Below are positions 18,131 to 26,525 of a stretch of 43,837 bases of DNA, piece by piece (the first letter of the stretch is position 1; every line of letters begins with the position of its first letter). The stretch spans positions 1 through 43,837 of the forward strand of contig CALKDK010000031.1 in the NCBI GenBank assembly GCA_938084055.1. Reading direction: 5' to 3'. The position numbers and the translations under genes were made by a program. The notes beneath the pieces were generated by a model that was given only the letters and a program-made list of their open reading frames with translations, was not told where the DNA came from and ran no database searches. The stretch is from an uncultured Luminiphilus sp. (GTDB taxonomy: Bacteria; Pseudomonadota; Gammaproteobacteria; Pseudomonadales; Halieaceae).

Positions 18131-18733
18131 ATGAAAAACCTCTATCGAATTATATTTTGTCTCGGACTGCTCCTGCCGTCGGCCATCCTCCCTGCTGAGG
18201 AGGCAGCCCCGAACCCCATGGTCAAATTGGTCACCTCAGCCGGGGACATCACCATTCAATTGCTGCCACAAAAATCGCCCGTAACGGTTGAAAATTTTCT
18301 CAGCTACGTAGACAGCGGATTTTACAACGGCACCATTTTTCACCGGGTCATCAACAAATTCATGATCCAGGGCGGGGGCTTCTCAGCCGATATGGCAGAA
18401 AAAGAATCGGGAGAACCCATCGTCAATGAAAGTCGCAATAAGCTGCACAATATCCGTGGGTCCATCGCCATGGCCCGCACCAGTGATCCCGATTCGGCAA
18501 CCGCGCAATTTTTTATTAACCAGCGCAGCAACCTACAGCTCGACTGGGCGCCGGGCAAACAGGGTTACACGGTCTTCGGTGAAGTCGTGGATGGTATGGG
18601 AGTGGTGGATTTCATCGCCACCGCCGAGACCGACACGGCATTGATGAAAACCCGGCAGGGAGAGCGACCTTTTCAAGATGTTCCCGTGACCGCCATCGTC
18701 ATCAAAGAAGTGAAGCGGATAAAGGACAAATGA
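18131..18733 (+). CDS. Exported cyclophilin-type peptidyl-prolyl isomerase
   Basis: A 200-residue cyclophilin. A signal peptide (1-22, ending ILPAEE) directs it to the periplasm. The catalytic domain starts at MVKLVTSAGDITIQL. It carries FHRVI (catalytic Arg), FMIQGGGF, SIAMAR and SATAQFFIN, and GYTVFGEVVDGMGVVD. It should accelerate proline isomerisation of envelope proteins, like E. coli PpiA. Its last codon and stop overlap the pdxJ ATG by 4 bp. Confidence 0.93.
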   Translation: MKNLYRIIFCLGLLLPSAILPAEEAAPNPMVKLVTSAGDITIQLLPQKSPVTVENFLSYVDSGFYNGTIFHRVINKFMIQGGGFSADMAEKESGEPIVNESRNKLHNIRGSIAMARTSDPDSATAQFFINQRSNLQLDWAPGKQGYTVFGEVVDGMGVVDFIATAETDTALMKTRQGERPFQDVPVTAIVIKEVKRIKDK

Positions 18734-19491
18734 CTGACCTGAGCATCAATCTCAATAAAATTGCACTCATCCGCAACTCAAGGATTACCCGCATTCCCGA
18801 TGTCGTTGCCCACGCTACGACCTGCATAGCCGCCGGCGCCAATGGCATTACGGTGCATCCGCGCCCCGACCAGCGTCACATCCGCGCACAGGATTGCTTT
18901 GATCTGAAACTGGCGCTGGACGTCGAGCTCAACATAGAAGGTAATCCATTCACAGTCGCAACACCCAGCGAACGTCCCGATGTGGGCGATTACCCGGGCT
19001 TTATGGCGCTTGTTAAAGACGTGCAGCCGGCGCAGGTCACACTCGTACCGGATAACAATGAACAGCTCACCTCAGATCACGGTTTTGATATTGCGCTGGA
19101 TGCGGGGCGGCTTGAGCCCGTTATCAAGGCGCTGAAAGATGCGGGATGCCGAGTCAGTCTGTTTATGGACCCAGAGCCAGCGGCCATGGCTACGGTTGCC
19201 AGTCTGGGCGCGGATAGAATAGAGCTGTACACCGAAACCTATGCGCGAGCCCACGAGACCGGCACCTTCCACGATGTGCTCCATGCTTTTCAGGAGACCG
19301 CCCTGGCTGCGGCTGCGGCGGGTCTGGGTGTCAACGCCGGGCATGACCTCAATCTCCTGAACCTACCCGATTTCCAGATTCCAGACCTGGCTGAGGTATC
19401 AATTGGGCATGCGTTCACTGTCGATGCACTCGAGTGGGGCATACGCGAGACAGTCCGCCGATACCAGCGAGCGCTGGGCAAGCCGCTCTGA
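18730..19491 (+). CDS. pdxJ: Pyridoxine 5'-phosphate synthase, divergent (Bacteroidota-like) subtype
   Basis: A 253-residue PdxJ, condensing 1-deoxyxylulose-5-phosphate with 3-amino-1-hydroxyacetone phosphate to pyridoxine phosphate. Active-site elements are present: ITVHPRPDQRHI (His, Arg, His), NIEGNP (Glu), DRIELYTE, NAGHDLN (His) and EVSIGHAF. The wording of these motifs and the start LSINLNKIALIRNSR resemble, as I recall them, PdxJ of Bacteroidota more than the E. coli form (NIDHIATLRNAR, NLEMA). It is placed after a cyclophilin gene, not in the usual rnc-era-recO-pdxJ cluster. Enzyme call is firm; origin is inference. Confidence 0.92.
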   Translation: MTDLSINLNKIALIRNSRITRIPDVVAHATTCIAAGANGITVHPRPDQRHIRAQDCFDLKLALDVELNIEGNPFTVATPSERPDVGDYPGFMALVKDVQPAQVTLVPDNNEQLTSDHGFDIALDAGRLEPVIKALKDAGCRVSLFMDPEPAAMATVASLGADRIELYTETYARAHETGTFHDVLHAFQETALAAAAAGLGVNAGHDLNLLNLPDFQIPDLAEVSIGHAFTVDALEWGIRETVRRYQRALGKPL

Positions 19492-19503
19492 GGTCCGTAG
19501 AAC

Positions 19504-20214
19504 TTGGACAACCAGCCCGCGATCGAGCTGCCGCCCTATCTGGTGCCACACAGCAGGGAAGGGATTCGGATTCTCTATGCCGACCAGGCGCTACTTATCG
19601 TCGACAAACCCCACCTGCTACTCAGCGTGCCCGGCAGGCACCCACTCAACCGAGATAGCCTCATTAGTCGGCTGGAGAGGGACTTTCCCGGCGTAGCCGC
19701 CGCCCATCGCCTCGATCTCGATACCAGTGGCTTACTGGTCGTGCCGCGTAATAAGCCAGCACTTGCAAATGTAAACAGGCAATTCCAGCAACGCACCGTC
19801 AAAAAAACCTATCGTGCATTGGTTTTTGGCAGGGTCAAAGAAGATGAGGGCGAGGTAAATCTGCCTCTGACTGCCGACTGGATAAACCGACCCAAACAAA
19901 AAATTTGCCGTCGGGGTGGTAAACCCTCCCTGACCCGGTTCAGGGTGATTGCCCGTCACCCAGCACAAACCCTACTGGAACTGCATCCAATTACGGGCCG
20001 CTCCCATCAACTCCGGGTGCATATGATGGCTGTGGGGCATCCTATATTGGGTTGCGACATGTACGCACACCCCAGGGCCCTGGCCGCGGCTCCGCGCCTG
20101 CTGCTACACGCTTGCCAACTGAGCCTACGACACCCAATATCAGGGGGGGAACTCACTGCCCACTCTCCCGCCCCTTTCACCGTAGCGGGGCTCTCCGGAC
20201 AGCGGCCGGGCTAG
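19504..20214 (+). CDS. rluA: RluA-type pseudouridine synthase (23S rRNA U746 / tRNA U32)
   Basis: A 236-residue protein close to E. coli RluA. LLSVPGRHP, AAHRLDLDTSG (catalytic D71) and PLTADWINRPKQKI match RluA in order. So do HPITGRSHQLRVHMMAVGHPILG and APRLLLHACQLSLRHP. There is no S4 domain, as expected for RluA. The predicted start is TTG at 19504, with GAGG 10 nt upstream spanning the end of pdxJ. RluA isomerises U746 of 23S rRNA and U32 of several tRNAs. Confidence 0.92.
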   Translation: MDNQPAIELPPYLVPHSREGIRILYADQALLIVDKPHLLLSVPGRHPLNRDSLISRLERDFPGVAAAHRLDLDTSGLLVVPRNKPALANVNRQFQQRTVKKTYRALVFGRVKEDEGEVNLPLTADWINRPKQKICRRGGKPSLTRFRVIARHPAQTLLELHPITGRSHQLRVHMMAVGHPILGCDMYAHPRALAAAPRLLLHACQLSLRHPISGGELTAHSPAPFTVAGLSGQRPG

Positions 20215-20268
20215 TTCGGTTACTGGGTTACCAACGTCACTACACCGTACCTGCCGGGGACAATCGCC

Positions 20269-20772
20269 GTGGTCAGCAGCTCAAAAAAACAGCACGCTCA
20301 GATCATCATCGCAAAACCCAATCACTCCTCCTCATGGCGGAATAATCTCTGGCTACTTGCTGCGGTCGCAGTGCCGTCACTTGGTGCCGCGGTTGCTTTT
20401 GCACTGATGGGAGCGTGGCCGATCCTGCCATTTGCCGGCATCGAACTGGGGGCATTGGCGGCGGCGCTCTATTATGTAAACTGGAAACTGCAATACCGGC
20501 ACGTCATCACGCTCGATGACGAAATAATCCGTATTGACAAGGGGCACTACGCGCCTAAACGAAGCTGGGAGCTCAGGCGGGCAGAGTCCAAACTTGCAGT
20601 GACACCGGAACAACATCCCTGGGATGGCCCTGCACTGACAGTTCATGACCGTCAGCAGACCGTAGCGGTGGGTGACTTCCTCAATCGGGAAGATAGCCTG
20701 GTACTGCTCTCGCTACTGCAGGAGGAACTCCGAACAGGCACTCACAGCCAAACAGATTCGAGGCGACTTTGA
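20269..20772 (+). CDS. DUF2244 integral membrane protein
   Basis: A 167-residue protein with two adjacent membrane helices (about 26-45 and 50-68). A cytosolic part follows with the DUF2244 wording YRHVITLDDEIIRIDKGHY and then WELRRAESKLAVTP. The family is often found near respiratory genes in proteobacteria but has no defined activity. The start is GTG at 20269, 54 bp after rluA. No catalytic motif is visible. Confidence 0.82.
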   Translation: MVSSSKKQHAQIIIAKPNHSSSWRNNLWLLAAVAVPSLGAAVAFALMGAWPILPFAGIELGALAAALYYVNWKLQYRHVITLDDEIIRIDKGHYAPKRSWELRRAESKLAVTPEQHPWDGPALTVHDRQQTVAVGDFLNREDSLVLLSLLQEELRTGTHSQTDSRRL

Positions 20773-20830
20773 GTCGTGGCCACCATGACAGGTACACTGC
20801 GCCGTCTCTCTTCTGGCGGCCGGTTCGAGC

Positions 20831-22153
20831 ATGACCACAAACTCTGAAAAAGTGGGCTTCATTTCCCTGGGGTGCCCCAAGGCGCTGGTGGATTCTGAGC
20901 GCATCCTCACCCAGTTACGCTCCGATGGCTATGACATAACGGCCAGTTATGACGATGCCGCTGTTGTTATTGTCAACACCTGCGGGTTCATCGACAGCGC
21001 CAAAGCAGAATCGCTGGAGGCCATTGGTGAGGCCATGCAAGAAAATGGGCAGGTTCTTGTGACCGGCTGCATGGGAAAGGGCGATGACGCCGCGCGCATA
21101 CAGTCCTTGCATCCCAATATTCTAGGCATCACCGGTCCCGCCGCCTACGAGGACGTGGTGGGTGCCGTTCACAAGGCAATACCCCTGAATCGTCGGCCCG
21201 ACCCATTGGTGGATTTGGTGCCTGCACAGGGCATCAAGCTCACACCGCGGCACTACGCCTATCTAAAAATATCCGAGGGCTGCAACCATCGGTGCCGCTT
21301 CTGCATCATCCCGAGTATGCGGGGTGATCTGGTCAGTCGGCCCATTGGCGATATCATGCGCGAAGCCGAGGGGCTGGTAAATGCAGGGGTGCGCGAGTTG
21401 CTGGTAATTTCACAGGACACCAGCGCCTACGGCGTGGATCTGAAATACCGGACTGACTTTTGGCAGGGCAGACCCCTGAAGTCAAATCTCCTGACACTGG
21501 CTGAGACCCTTGCCGAGTTTGGCATCTGGGTACGGCTGCACTACGTTTATCCCTACCCCAATGTCGACGCACTCATACCGCTAATGGCTGAGGGAAAAAT
21601 CCTGCCCTATCTCGATATTCCCCTGCAACACGGCAGCCCATCGGTTCTGCAACGCATGAAGCGGCCCGCTGCCGCGGAAAAGACTCTGGAGCGTATCGAG
21701 CGCTGGCGCGCTGTATGTCCGGATATCACGCTGCGATCGACCTTCATTGTCGGTTTCCCCGGCGAAACTGACGCTGAATTCCAGGAACTGCTGGAATTTA
21801 TAGACAACGCACAGTTGGATCGTGTTGGCTGCTTCCAATATTCAGCCGTCAAGGGCGCTGCAGCCAACGCACTGCCCGATCCGGTACCGGAGGCCATCAA
21901 ACAGGAGCGGTGGAATACCTTTATGGCAAAGCAGCAGGTGATCAGCGCCGCAAAACTGCAGAAAAAGGTGGGTTCAACACTGCAGGTATTAATCGATGAG
22001 GTGGAGGGTGACCGAGCTGTTGGCCGTAGCATCGCAGATGCTCCCGAAATTGATGGTGTCGTCCACCTTGATGCCCTCCCCGGCCTGCAGCCGGGTGACT
22101 GGGTTGAGGGGCAGGTAACCGGTGCCGACGATTATGATCTCTGGATGACCTGA
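20831..22153 (+). CDS. rimO: Ribosomal protein S12 methylthiotransferase
   Basis: A 440-residue radical-SAM enzyme adding a methylthio group to S12 Asp88. The UPF0004 domain has the second-cluster cysteines C15, C51 and C80. The radical-SAM motif CNHRCRFC gives C151, C155 and C158, and a C-terminal TRAM domain ends [23 protein letters not shown] is the RimO start. The ATG at 20831 lies 58 bp after DUF2244; rsmE follows after 12 bp. Confidence 0.97.
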   Translation: MTTNSEKVGFISLGCPKALVDSERILTQLRSDGYDITASYDDAAVVIVNTCGFIDSAKAESLEAIGEAMQENGQVLVTGCMGKGDDAARIQSLHPNILGITGPAAYEDVVGAVHKAIPLNRRPDPLVDLVPAQGIKLTPRHYAYLKISEGCNHRCRFCIIPSMRGDLVSRPIGDIMREAEGLVNAGVRELLVISQDTSAYGVDLKYRTDFWQGRPLKSNLLTLAETLAEFGIWVRLHYVYPYPNVDALIPLMAEGKILPYLDIPLQHGSPSVLQRMKRPAAAEKTLERIERWRAVCPDITLRSTFIVGFPGETDAEFQELLEFIDNAQLDRVGCFQYSAVKGAAANALPDPVPEAIKQERWNTFMAKQQVISAAKLQKKVGSTLQVLIDEVEGDRAVGRSIADAPEIDGVVHLDALPGLQPGDWVEGQVTGADDYDLWMT

Positions 22154-22165
22154 CCTGAAGCGACC

Positions 22166-22876
22166 GTGAATATCATTCTCTTTGAGGCATCCGAGATCTC
22201 GGACGCGGGGACCCTGATCCTCGCCGGAGCACGTTTTGAGCACCTCCGCGATGTGCTCAAGGTGGGTGAGGGTGACCAGGTACGGGTAGGAATGATCGAT
22301 GGGGACAGGGGAAGCGGCGAGGTAAGAGCTCTGTCTGCAGTGGAGGTCGAGCTGCAGGTTGTCTTGAATTTGCCCCCGCTGCCCCGTCACCCGACCACGC
22401 TAGTGCTCGCCCTGCCGCGCCCAAAGATGCTTCGACGTGTTCTCCGCAGCTGTGCCGAGTTCGGGGTGCAGGACATACACCTTATCAACAGCTATCGGGT
22501 GGAAAAAAGCTTCTGGCAAAGCCCGCTCCTTCGACCCCAGCGACTCCGCCAGGCACTGCTTGCCGGTCTCGAACGCGCTGGCGACACACGACTGCCCCGG
22601 GTGCAGTGCCATCAAAGATTCAAACCTTTTATTGAAGACGAACTCAAAAGTCTCCTTGGGGCAGAGCCTTTCTACATTGCCCACCCGGGGCCATACCCTA
22701 TGCTCGACCCATCCAGTGCCAGCCGCCACTGGGTAGCTATCGGCCCCGAGGGCGGGTTTATACCCTTTGAGATTGACCTGATGAGCCAGCAAGGCGGGCA
22801 ACTCTGCTCGCTCGGGGAGCATATTTTGAGCGTGGATACGACCGTGCCCGCTGTTCTGGGCCGAGCCCTGCGCTAG
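22166..22876 (+). CDS. rsmE: 16S rRNA (uracil(1498)-N3)-methyltransferase
   Basis: A 236-residue SPOUT methyltransferase. The N-terminal PUA-like domain contains [16 protein letters not shown]. The knotted C-terminal domain has AIGPEGGF (192-198) and [22 protein letters not shown]. It methylates U1498 in the decoding region of 16S rRNA. The start is GTG at 22166. Its stop shares the palindrome CTAG (22873-22876) with the convergent msrA stop. Confidence 0.95.
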   Translation: MNIILFEASEISDAGTLILAGARFEHLRDVLKVGEGDQVRVGMIDGDRGSGEVRALSAVEVELQVVLNLPPLPRHPTTLVLALPRPKMLRRVLRSCAEFGVQDIHLINSYRVEKSFWQSPLLRPQRLRQALLAGLERAGDTRLPRVQCHQRFKPFIEDELKSLLGAEPFYIAHPGPYPMLDPSSASRHWVAIGPEGGFIPFEIDLMSQQGGQLCSLGEHILSVDTTVPAVLGRALR

Positions 22877-23535
22877 GCCACTGTTTCTGCGATACCGACA
22901 GGACAGGCAACACCCGTACCCCCCAAGCCACAGTACCCGGCGGGGTTTTTGTGTAAATACTGCTGGTGGTAGTCCTCGGCATAATAAAAAGTGGGCGCAG
23001 CCATTATTTCGGTAGTGATGTCACCGTATCCAGACGCTTTGAGGCCCTGTTGGTACTGATCTCTGGATCGGATAGCGGCAGCGCGCTGCGGCTCATCGAA
23101 ATAGTAAATGCCACTCCGATACTGGGTCCCCACATCATTGCCCTGACGCATTCCCTGCGTGGGGTCATGCCCTTCCCAGAACAGTTTCAGCAGGGCCTCA
23201 TAGGCAATGGCTTCAGGATCAAATACAACCAGCACAACCTCATTGTGCCCAGTCTGGGCTGAACACACTTCCTTGTAGGTAGGATTGGGCGTCAGGCCGC
23301 CAGCGTAGCCCACAGCAGTGGTATAGACGCCCTCCTGCTGCCAAAACTTACGCTCCACACCCCAAAAGCAGCCCATTCCAAACACGGCCTGCTGCAGATT
23401 CTCCGGCATGGGCGGACAGATAGGCCGGCCATGAACCGCATGCTGGTTGGTGACAGCCATTGGGGTAGCCCTTCCCGGAAGCGCCGTGGCCTCGGACGGC
23501 AGGGCATGCTTGCGACGAATATCAAAGAGTTTCAT
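22873..23535 (-). CDS. msrA: Peptide-methionine (S)-S-oxide reductase
   Basis: A 220-residue MsrA repairing S-methionine sulfoxide. The catalytic cysteine is C56 in [28 protein letters not shown] and the C-terminal [16 protein letters not shown] with resolving cysteines are present. An N-terminal extension [15 protein letters not shown] resembles that of E. coli MsrA. It stands alone on this strand, convergent with rsmE and divergent from the 23847-27607 cluster. Confidence 0.96.
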   Translation of the reverse strand: MKLFDIRRKHALPSEATALPGRATPMAVTNQHAVHGRPICPPMPENLQQAVFGMGCFWGVERKFWQQEGVYTTAVGYAGGLTPNPTYKEVCSAQTGHNEVVLVVFDPEAIAYEALLKLFWEGHDPTQGMRQGNDVGTQYRSGIYYFDEPQRAAAIRSRDQYQQGLKASGYGDITTEIMAAPTFYYAEDYHQQYLHKNPAGYCGLGGTGVACPVGIAETVA

Positions 23536-23846
23536 GACTCATTCCGGTTTGGCTCGAGAGGGCAGAGTTTAACGAACCCTGAACACCCATAACAAATTGC
23601 TGATGGCAACAGCCACCTCGTCAGGCATGAAGCCACCCGTAACCGGGCCTGTCCCCAATGCCATCGTAACCGGCCTACGACTGGTGCGGGAATCCGTTCA
23701 CCCTCCCCATGGCGGCAATGCCTACCCCGACACCCCTTGACCCCGTAAGCCGATCGCGGTCTCATCAGGGGTAAGAAAACCAGCGATGACATCCCATTAG
23801 CAACGAAATCAGCAAGAAATTCGGGCGCTCAGAGATTGCAGCCTTC
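23536..23846. other. Longest gap in the window; no supported gene in most of it
   Basis: This 311-bp stretch between divergent msrA and the VWA gene holds a sigma70-like promoter at 23737-23765. It also has an imperfect direct repeat GTAACCGGGCCT / GTAACCGGCCT at 23639-23650 and 23666-23676. A five-codon reading frame starts at ATG 23786. From 23796 the VWA gene's own frame is open and looks coding. A minus-strand frame (23532-23792) and a 45-codon plus-strand frame (23603-23740) have low-complexity, unconvincing translations. Confidence 0.5.
23737..23765 (+). promoter_or_regulatory. Possible sigma70 promoter for the VWA-J-HtpX-protease cluster
   Basis: TTGACC (23737-23742), a 17-bp spacer and TCTCAT (23760-23765) match the sigma70 pattern at 5/6 and 4/6 positions. 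Transcription would start near 23772. I saw no good heat-shock sigma32 match, although HtpX homologues are often stress induced. Confidence 0.4.
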
Positions 23847-24485
23847 GTGAACAAGGCCCGTGCCATCCGCACGGTCAGTCAACGTCAGGCGCGGCTGCTC
23901 TTCGCCCTCGATGCCACAGCGAGCCGTGAGGCAACCTGGTCGACGGCCCGTCGCCTGCACCGAGCACTCTATGAGGCGGCAGCTGACACCGCTGGCCTCG
24001 CCATTCAACTTTGCTACTACCGCGGTTTTAATGAATTTTCGGCGAGTAACTGGCTCACGACAGGAGACGAATTGCGTGCCCACATGGATGCTGTTTCCTG
24101 TTTGGGCGGTCCAACCCAGATCGGTCGGTTACTGCATCACTATCTCGACGCCGGAACGTCTGCAACTCCGGTACGCGCGCTGGTATTCATAGGTGATGCG
24201 GTGGAAGAGCCGAGCGATACCCTGATGCAGCTCGCGGGACAATGCCGCCTGAAGCGGCAACCGGTCTTCGCATTTCAAGAGGGTCGGGACCCTCATGCAA
24301 CAGCCGTGCTGTCTGAGTTGGCGCGGGTCAGTGGTGGCGCCCACGCCACATTTGATGAACAGAGCGCGGAGTTCCTGCGTGTTTTGCTGGGGGCTGTGGC
24401 GCGCTACGCATCCGGCGGACGAAAAGCACTCACTCAATCAAACACCGAGGGTGATAAACTGCTGCTTGCGCAGCTGCCAGACTAA
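23847..24485 (+). CDS. von Willebrand factor A-like protein
   Basis: At least 212 residues from the GTG at 23847. LLFALDATASREATW contains a MIDAS-like D-x-T-x-S at residues 22-26. VRALVFIGDAVEE near 107-119 is the expected metal-site strand, and Rossmann-like alternation continues to residue 195. No signal peptide or membrane helix is visible, so it is probably cytoplasmic. VWA proteins mediate metal-dependent protein contacts; the partner is unknown. The frame stays open upstream to 23790 and encodes a plausible extra N-terminus (SNEISKKFGRSEIAAF) with no ordinary start codon. It is the first gene of a cluster with a J-domain protein and two proteases. Confidence 0.72.
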   Translation: MNKARAIRTVSQRQARLLFALDATASREATWSTARRLHRALYEAAADTAGLAIQLCYYRGFNEFSASNWLTTGDELRAHMDAVSCLGGPTQIGRLLHHYLDAGTSATPVRALVFIGDAVEEPSDTLMQLAGQCRLKRQPVFAFQEGRDPHATAVLSELARVSGGAHATFDEQSAEFLRVLLGAVARYASGGRKALTQSNTEGDKLLLAQLPD

Positions 24486-24522
24486 GCTTCGGTGGCCGCC
24501 TCACTAAAGGAATTCTGAGACT

Positions 24523-25257
24523 GTGCCAAGAGTCATACTGCTATTAGCCATTGTTATTGCTCTGGTCCTGCTCGTTCGTCGGGTCAAGGCCATGCCCCCC
24601 CATAAGCGCCGCTCGGGCTACGTGCAACTGATACTCGGTATTGCCGCTCTAGCGGCCATCCTGCTCACTGCAATGGGTAAAATGCACTGGATCGGGGCCG
24701 CGCTGACGGGAGTTCTTGTTGCGGCGAGACAGCTATTGCCGCTACTGGTGCGCGCCTTTCCATTACTTCAAAAATGGTCCCAGCAGAGCTCCCGACCCTC
24801 GGGGCAGCAGTCAGAGGTAAAAACCGAATTGTTGCGCATGACCCTGGACCACGGCACCGGTGAGCTGCAGGGAGAGGTGCTTTCGGGGCCCTTCAAGGAT
24901 TGGTTATTGTCGGAAATGAACCTTGAACAACTCAAGAACCTGTTCGACTTTTGCCAAGCCCAGGACCCCGACTCCGAGCAGTTGCTAATAAGTTACCTCG
25001 AACAGCGCTTTCCCGATGGCTGGCAGAACGAGGATGGCGGCCAGTCCGACCGGGCGACACCGCAGAACGGCGGCATGAGCCGTAGTGAGGCATTGGCTGT
25101 GCTGGGTGTAGATGAGGACGCTTCCGAGGACGCTATTATCGCCGCACACCGGAGCCTCATCCAAAAGCTACATCCCGACAGGGGTGGTAATGACTATTTG
25201 GCCGCCAAGATCAACGAGGCCAAGGATTTTCTGCTGAAAACAAAAGGAACTTCCTAA
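24523..25257 (+). CDS. Membrane-anchored protein with C-terminal J domain
   Basis: A 244-residue protein. Two N-terminal hydrophobic segments (about 4-20 and 33-68) are followed by a helical middle region (95-170). A C-terminal J domain (about 185-244) carries HPD at 217-219 and the DRGGN and AAKINEAKDFL segments. This layout resembles Pam18/TIM14-like membrane J proteins, which recruit an Hsp70 (DnaK) to a membrane site. The start is GTG at 24523, 37 bp after the VWA gene. Which Hsp70 and clients it serves is inference. Confidence 0.85.
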   Translation: MPRVILLLAIVIALVLLVRRVKAMPPHKRRSGYVQLILGIAALAAILLTAMGKMHWIGAALTGVLVAARQLLPLLVRAFPLLQKWSQQSSRPSGQQSEVKTELLRMTLDHGTGELQGEVLSGPFKDWLLSEMNLEQLKNLFDFCQAQDPDSEQLLISYLEQRFPDGWQNEDGGQSDRATPQNGGMSRSEALAVLGVDEDASEDAIIAAHRSLIQKLHPDRGGNDYLAAKINEAKDFLLKTKGTS

Positions 25258-25293
25258 CCGCTTGCATAAACACGGACAGGTAAAATAATCACC

Positions 25294-25629
25294 ATGGCTA
25301 CTTTGTACATTATCCGCAACCAGCAGGGTCACTACTGGGGCCGCGGCAAACGCTGGGTAGACGGACGGGACACGAGCCGCGTCCTCGCCTTATCTCATCG
25401 TGATGAGGCGGCCAACACCGTGTTTGAAATAAGTTCGCGGGACATACACCTACGCTGTGAGTTGCTCAAATTAGACGGCATCGACGATAAACTGCCCAAG
25501 CTGGAAATTTCAGAGCATCCCCTCCCCGAACCAGAAGAGGATATGGGTCAGGCGGCAGAAAATTTATCCCGCCCGTCCCCCCTTGAAAATACACAATCAG
25601 TTCCTATCTCTACAGTTGAGCCACACTAA
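25294..25629 (+). CDS. Hypothetical protein, 111 residues, unrecognised
   Basis: I do not recognise this family. The N-terminal 55 residues are compact and look folded (LYIIRNQQGHYWGRGKRW, then a VFEISSRDIHLRCELL stretch). The C-terminal half is acidic and proline-rich, probably disordered. There is no signal peptide, membrane helix or cysteine pair. Gene status is supported by the ATG, good codon use, and a position 36 bp after the J-domain gene and 17 bp before htpX on the same strand. Context suggests a role with these partners. Confidence 0.7.
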   Translation: MATLYIIRNQQGHYWGRGKRWVDGRDTSRVLALSHRDEAANTVFEISSRDIHLRCELLKLDGIDDKLPKLEISEHPLPEPEEDMGQAAENLSRPSPLENTQSVPISTVEPH

Positions 25630-25646
25630 ACAGGAGAGACTAGAGG

Positions 25647-26525
25647 GTGCGCATACTACTGTTTCTTGCTACCAACCTCGCTGTGCTGGTACTGGTCAGC
25701 ATCGTATTCAATCTACTCGGCTTCGAGAGCATTCTGCAGGCCAATGGCGTTGATCTAAACCCCTCTGCGCTGCTGGTATTCTGCGCACTCTTTGGATTCG
25801 GTGGTTCCTTTATTTCACTCCTGCTCAGCAAATGGCTAGCGAAGCGCAGCACCGGTGCCTACATTATCGAGCAACCCCGCAACAAGGATGAGCAATGGCT
25901 CGTTGACACAGTGGCGAATCTCGCAAGCAATGCGGGGATCAAAATGCCCGAAGTGGCCATCTTTCCCTCGGAGTCATCCAATGCATTTGCCACCGGCTGG
26001 AACCGCAACGATGCCCTTGTCGCAGTCAGTGCCGGCTTGCTGAAGCGTTTCCAGCCCAATGAGATTCGCGCGGTGCTCGCCCACGAGATTGGTCATGTTG
26101 CCAATGGGGATATGGTGACCCTGAGCCTGATACAGGGTGTAGTGAATACCTTCGTTATGTTCCTGGCCCGAATCATCGGCCACACCGTTGATCGCGTCGT
26201 ATTCAAAACCGAGCGGGGCTACGGCATTGGTTATTTTGTTGTGACGATCGTGGCAGAAATCGTCCTCGGATTCCTGGCCAGCATGCTGGTCATGGCGTTC
26301 TCAAGGTGGCGCGAGTACCGCGCGGACGCCGCCGGTGCCGGGCTTACCACAAACGGCGACATGGTGGCCGCGCTGCAACGACTGCAAATGGAGCAGGGAC
26401 AGCCCAGTGAACTGCCCGGAGAATTGACAGCCTTTGGTATTCGGCCGGGAAAATCAGGTTTGGCGGATTTGTTTCGGTCGCACCCTCCTCTGGAGGATCG
26501 CATAAGGGCCTTACAAAACACATGA
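25647..26525 (+). CDS. htpX: Membrane zinc metalloprotease HtpX
   Basis: A 292-residue M48B protease of the inner membrane. Two N-terminal helices (1-25 and 38-62) are followed by the zinc site HEIGH with H146, E147 and H150. Two more helices come next, then the third ligand in WREYRADAAGA. HtpX degrades misfolded membrane proteins on the cytoplasmic side. The start is GTG at 25647, with GGAGAG upstream. It overlaps the next protease gene by 4 bp (ATGA), a notable direct coupling of two quality-control proteases. Confidence 0.96.
   Translation: MRILLFLATNLAVLVLVSIVFNLLGFESILQANGVDLNPSALLVFCALFGFGGSFISLLLSKWLAKRSTGAYIIEQPRNKDEQWLVDTVANLASNAGIKMPEVAIFPSESSNAFATGWNRNDALVAVSAGLLKRFQPNEIRAVLAHEIGHVANGDMVTLSLIQGVVNTFVMFLARIIGHTVDRVVFKTERGYGIGYFVVTIVAEIVLGFLASMLVMAFSRWREYRADAAGAGLTTNGDMVAALQRLQMEQGQPSELPGELTAFGIRPGKSGLADLFRSHPPLEDRIRALQNT

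Noticed and set aside
23603..23740. 45-codon plus-strand frame in the long gap
   Set aside because: Proline-rich, no ribosome site, no known small-protein family; probably chance.
23532..23792. 86-codon minus-strand frame whose stop overlaps the msrA start
   Set aside because: The ATGA overlap is suggestive, but the Arg/Cys/Trp-rich translation looks random and its 5' part covers the predicted promoter of the opposite cluster.
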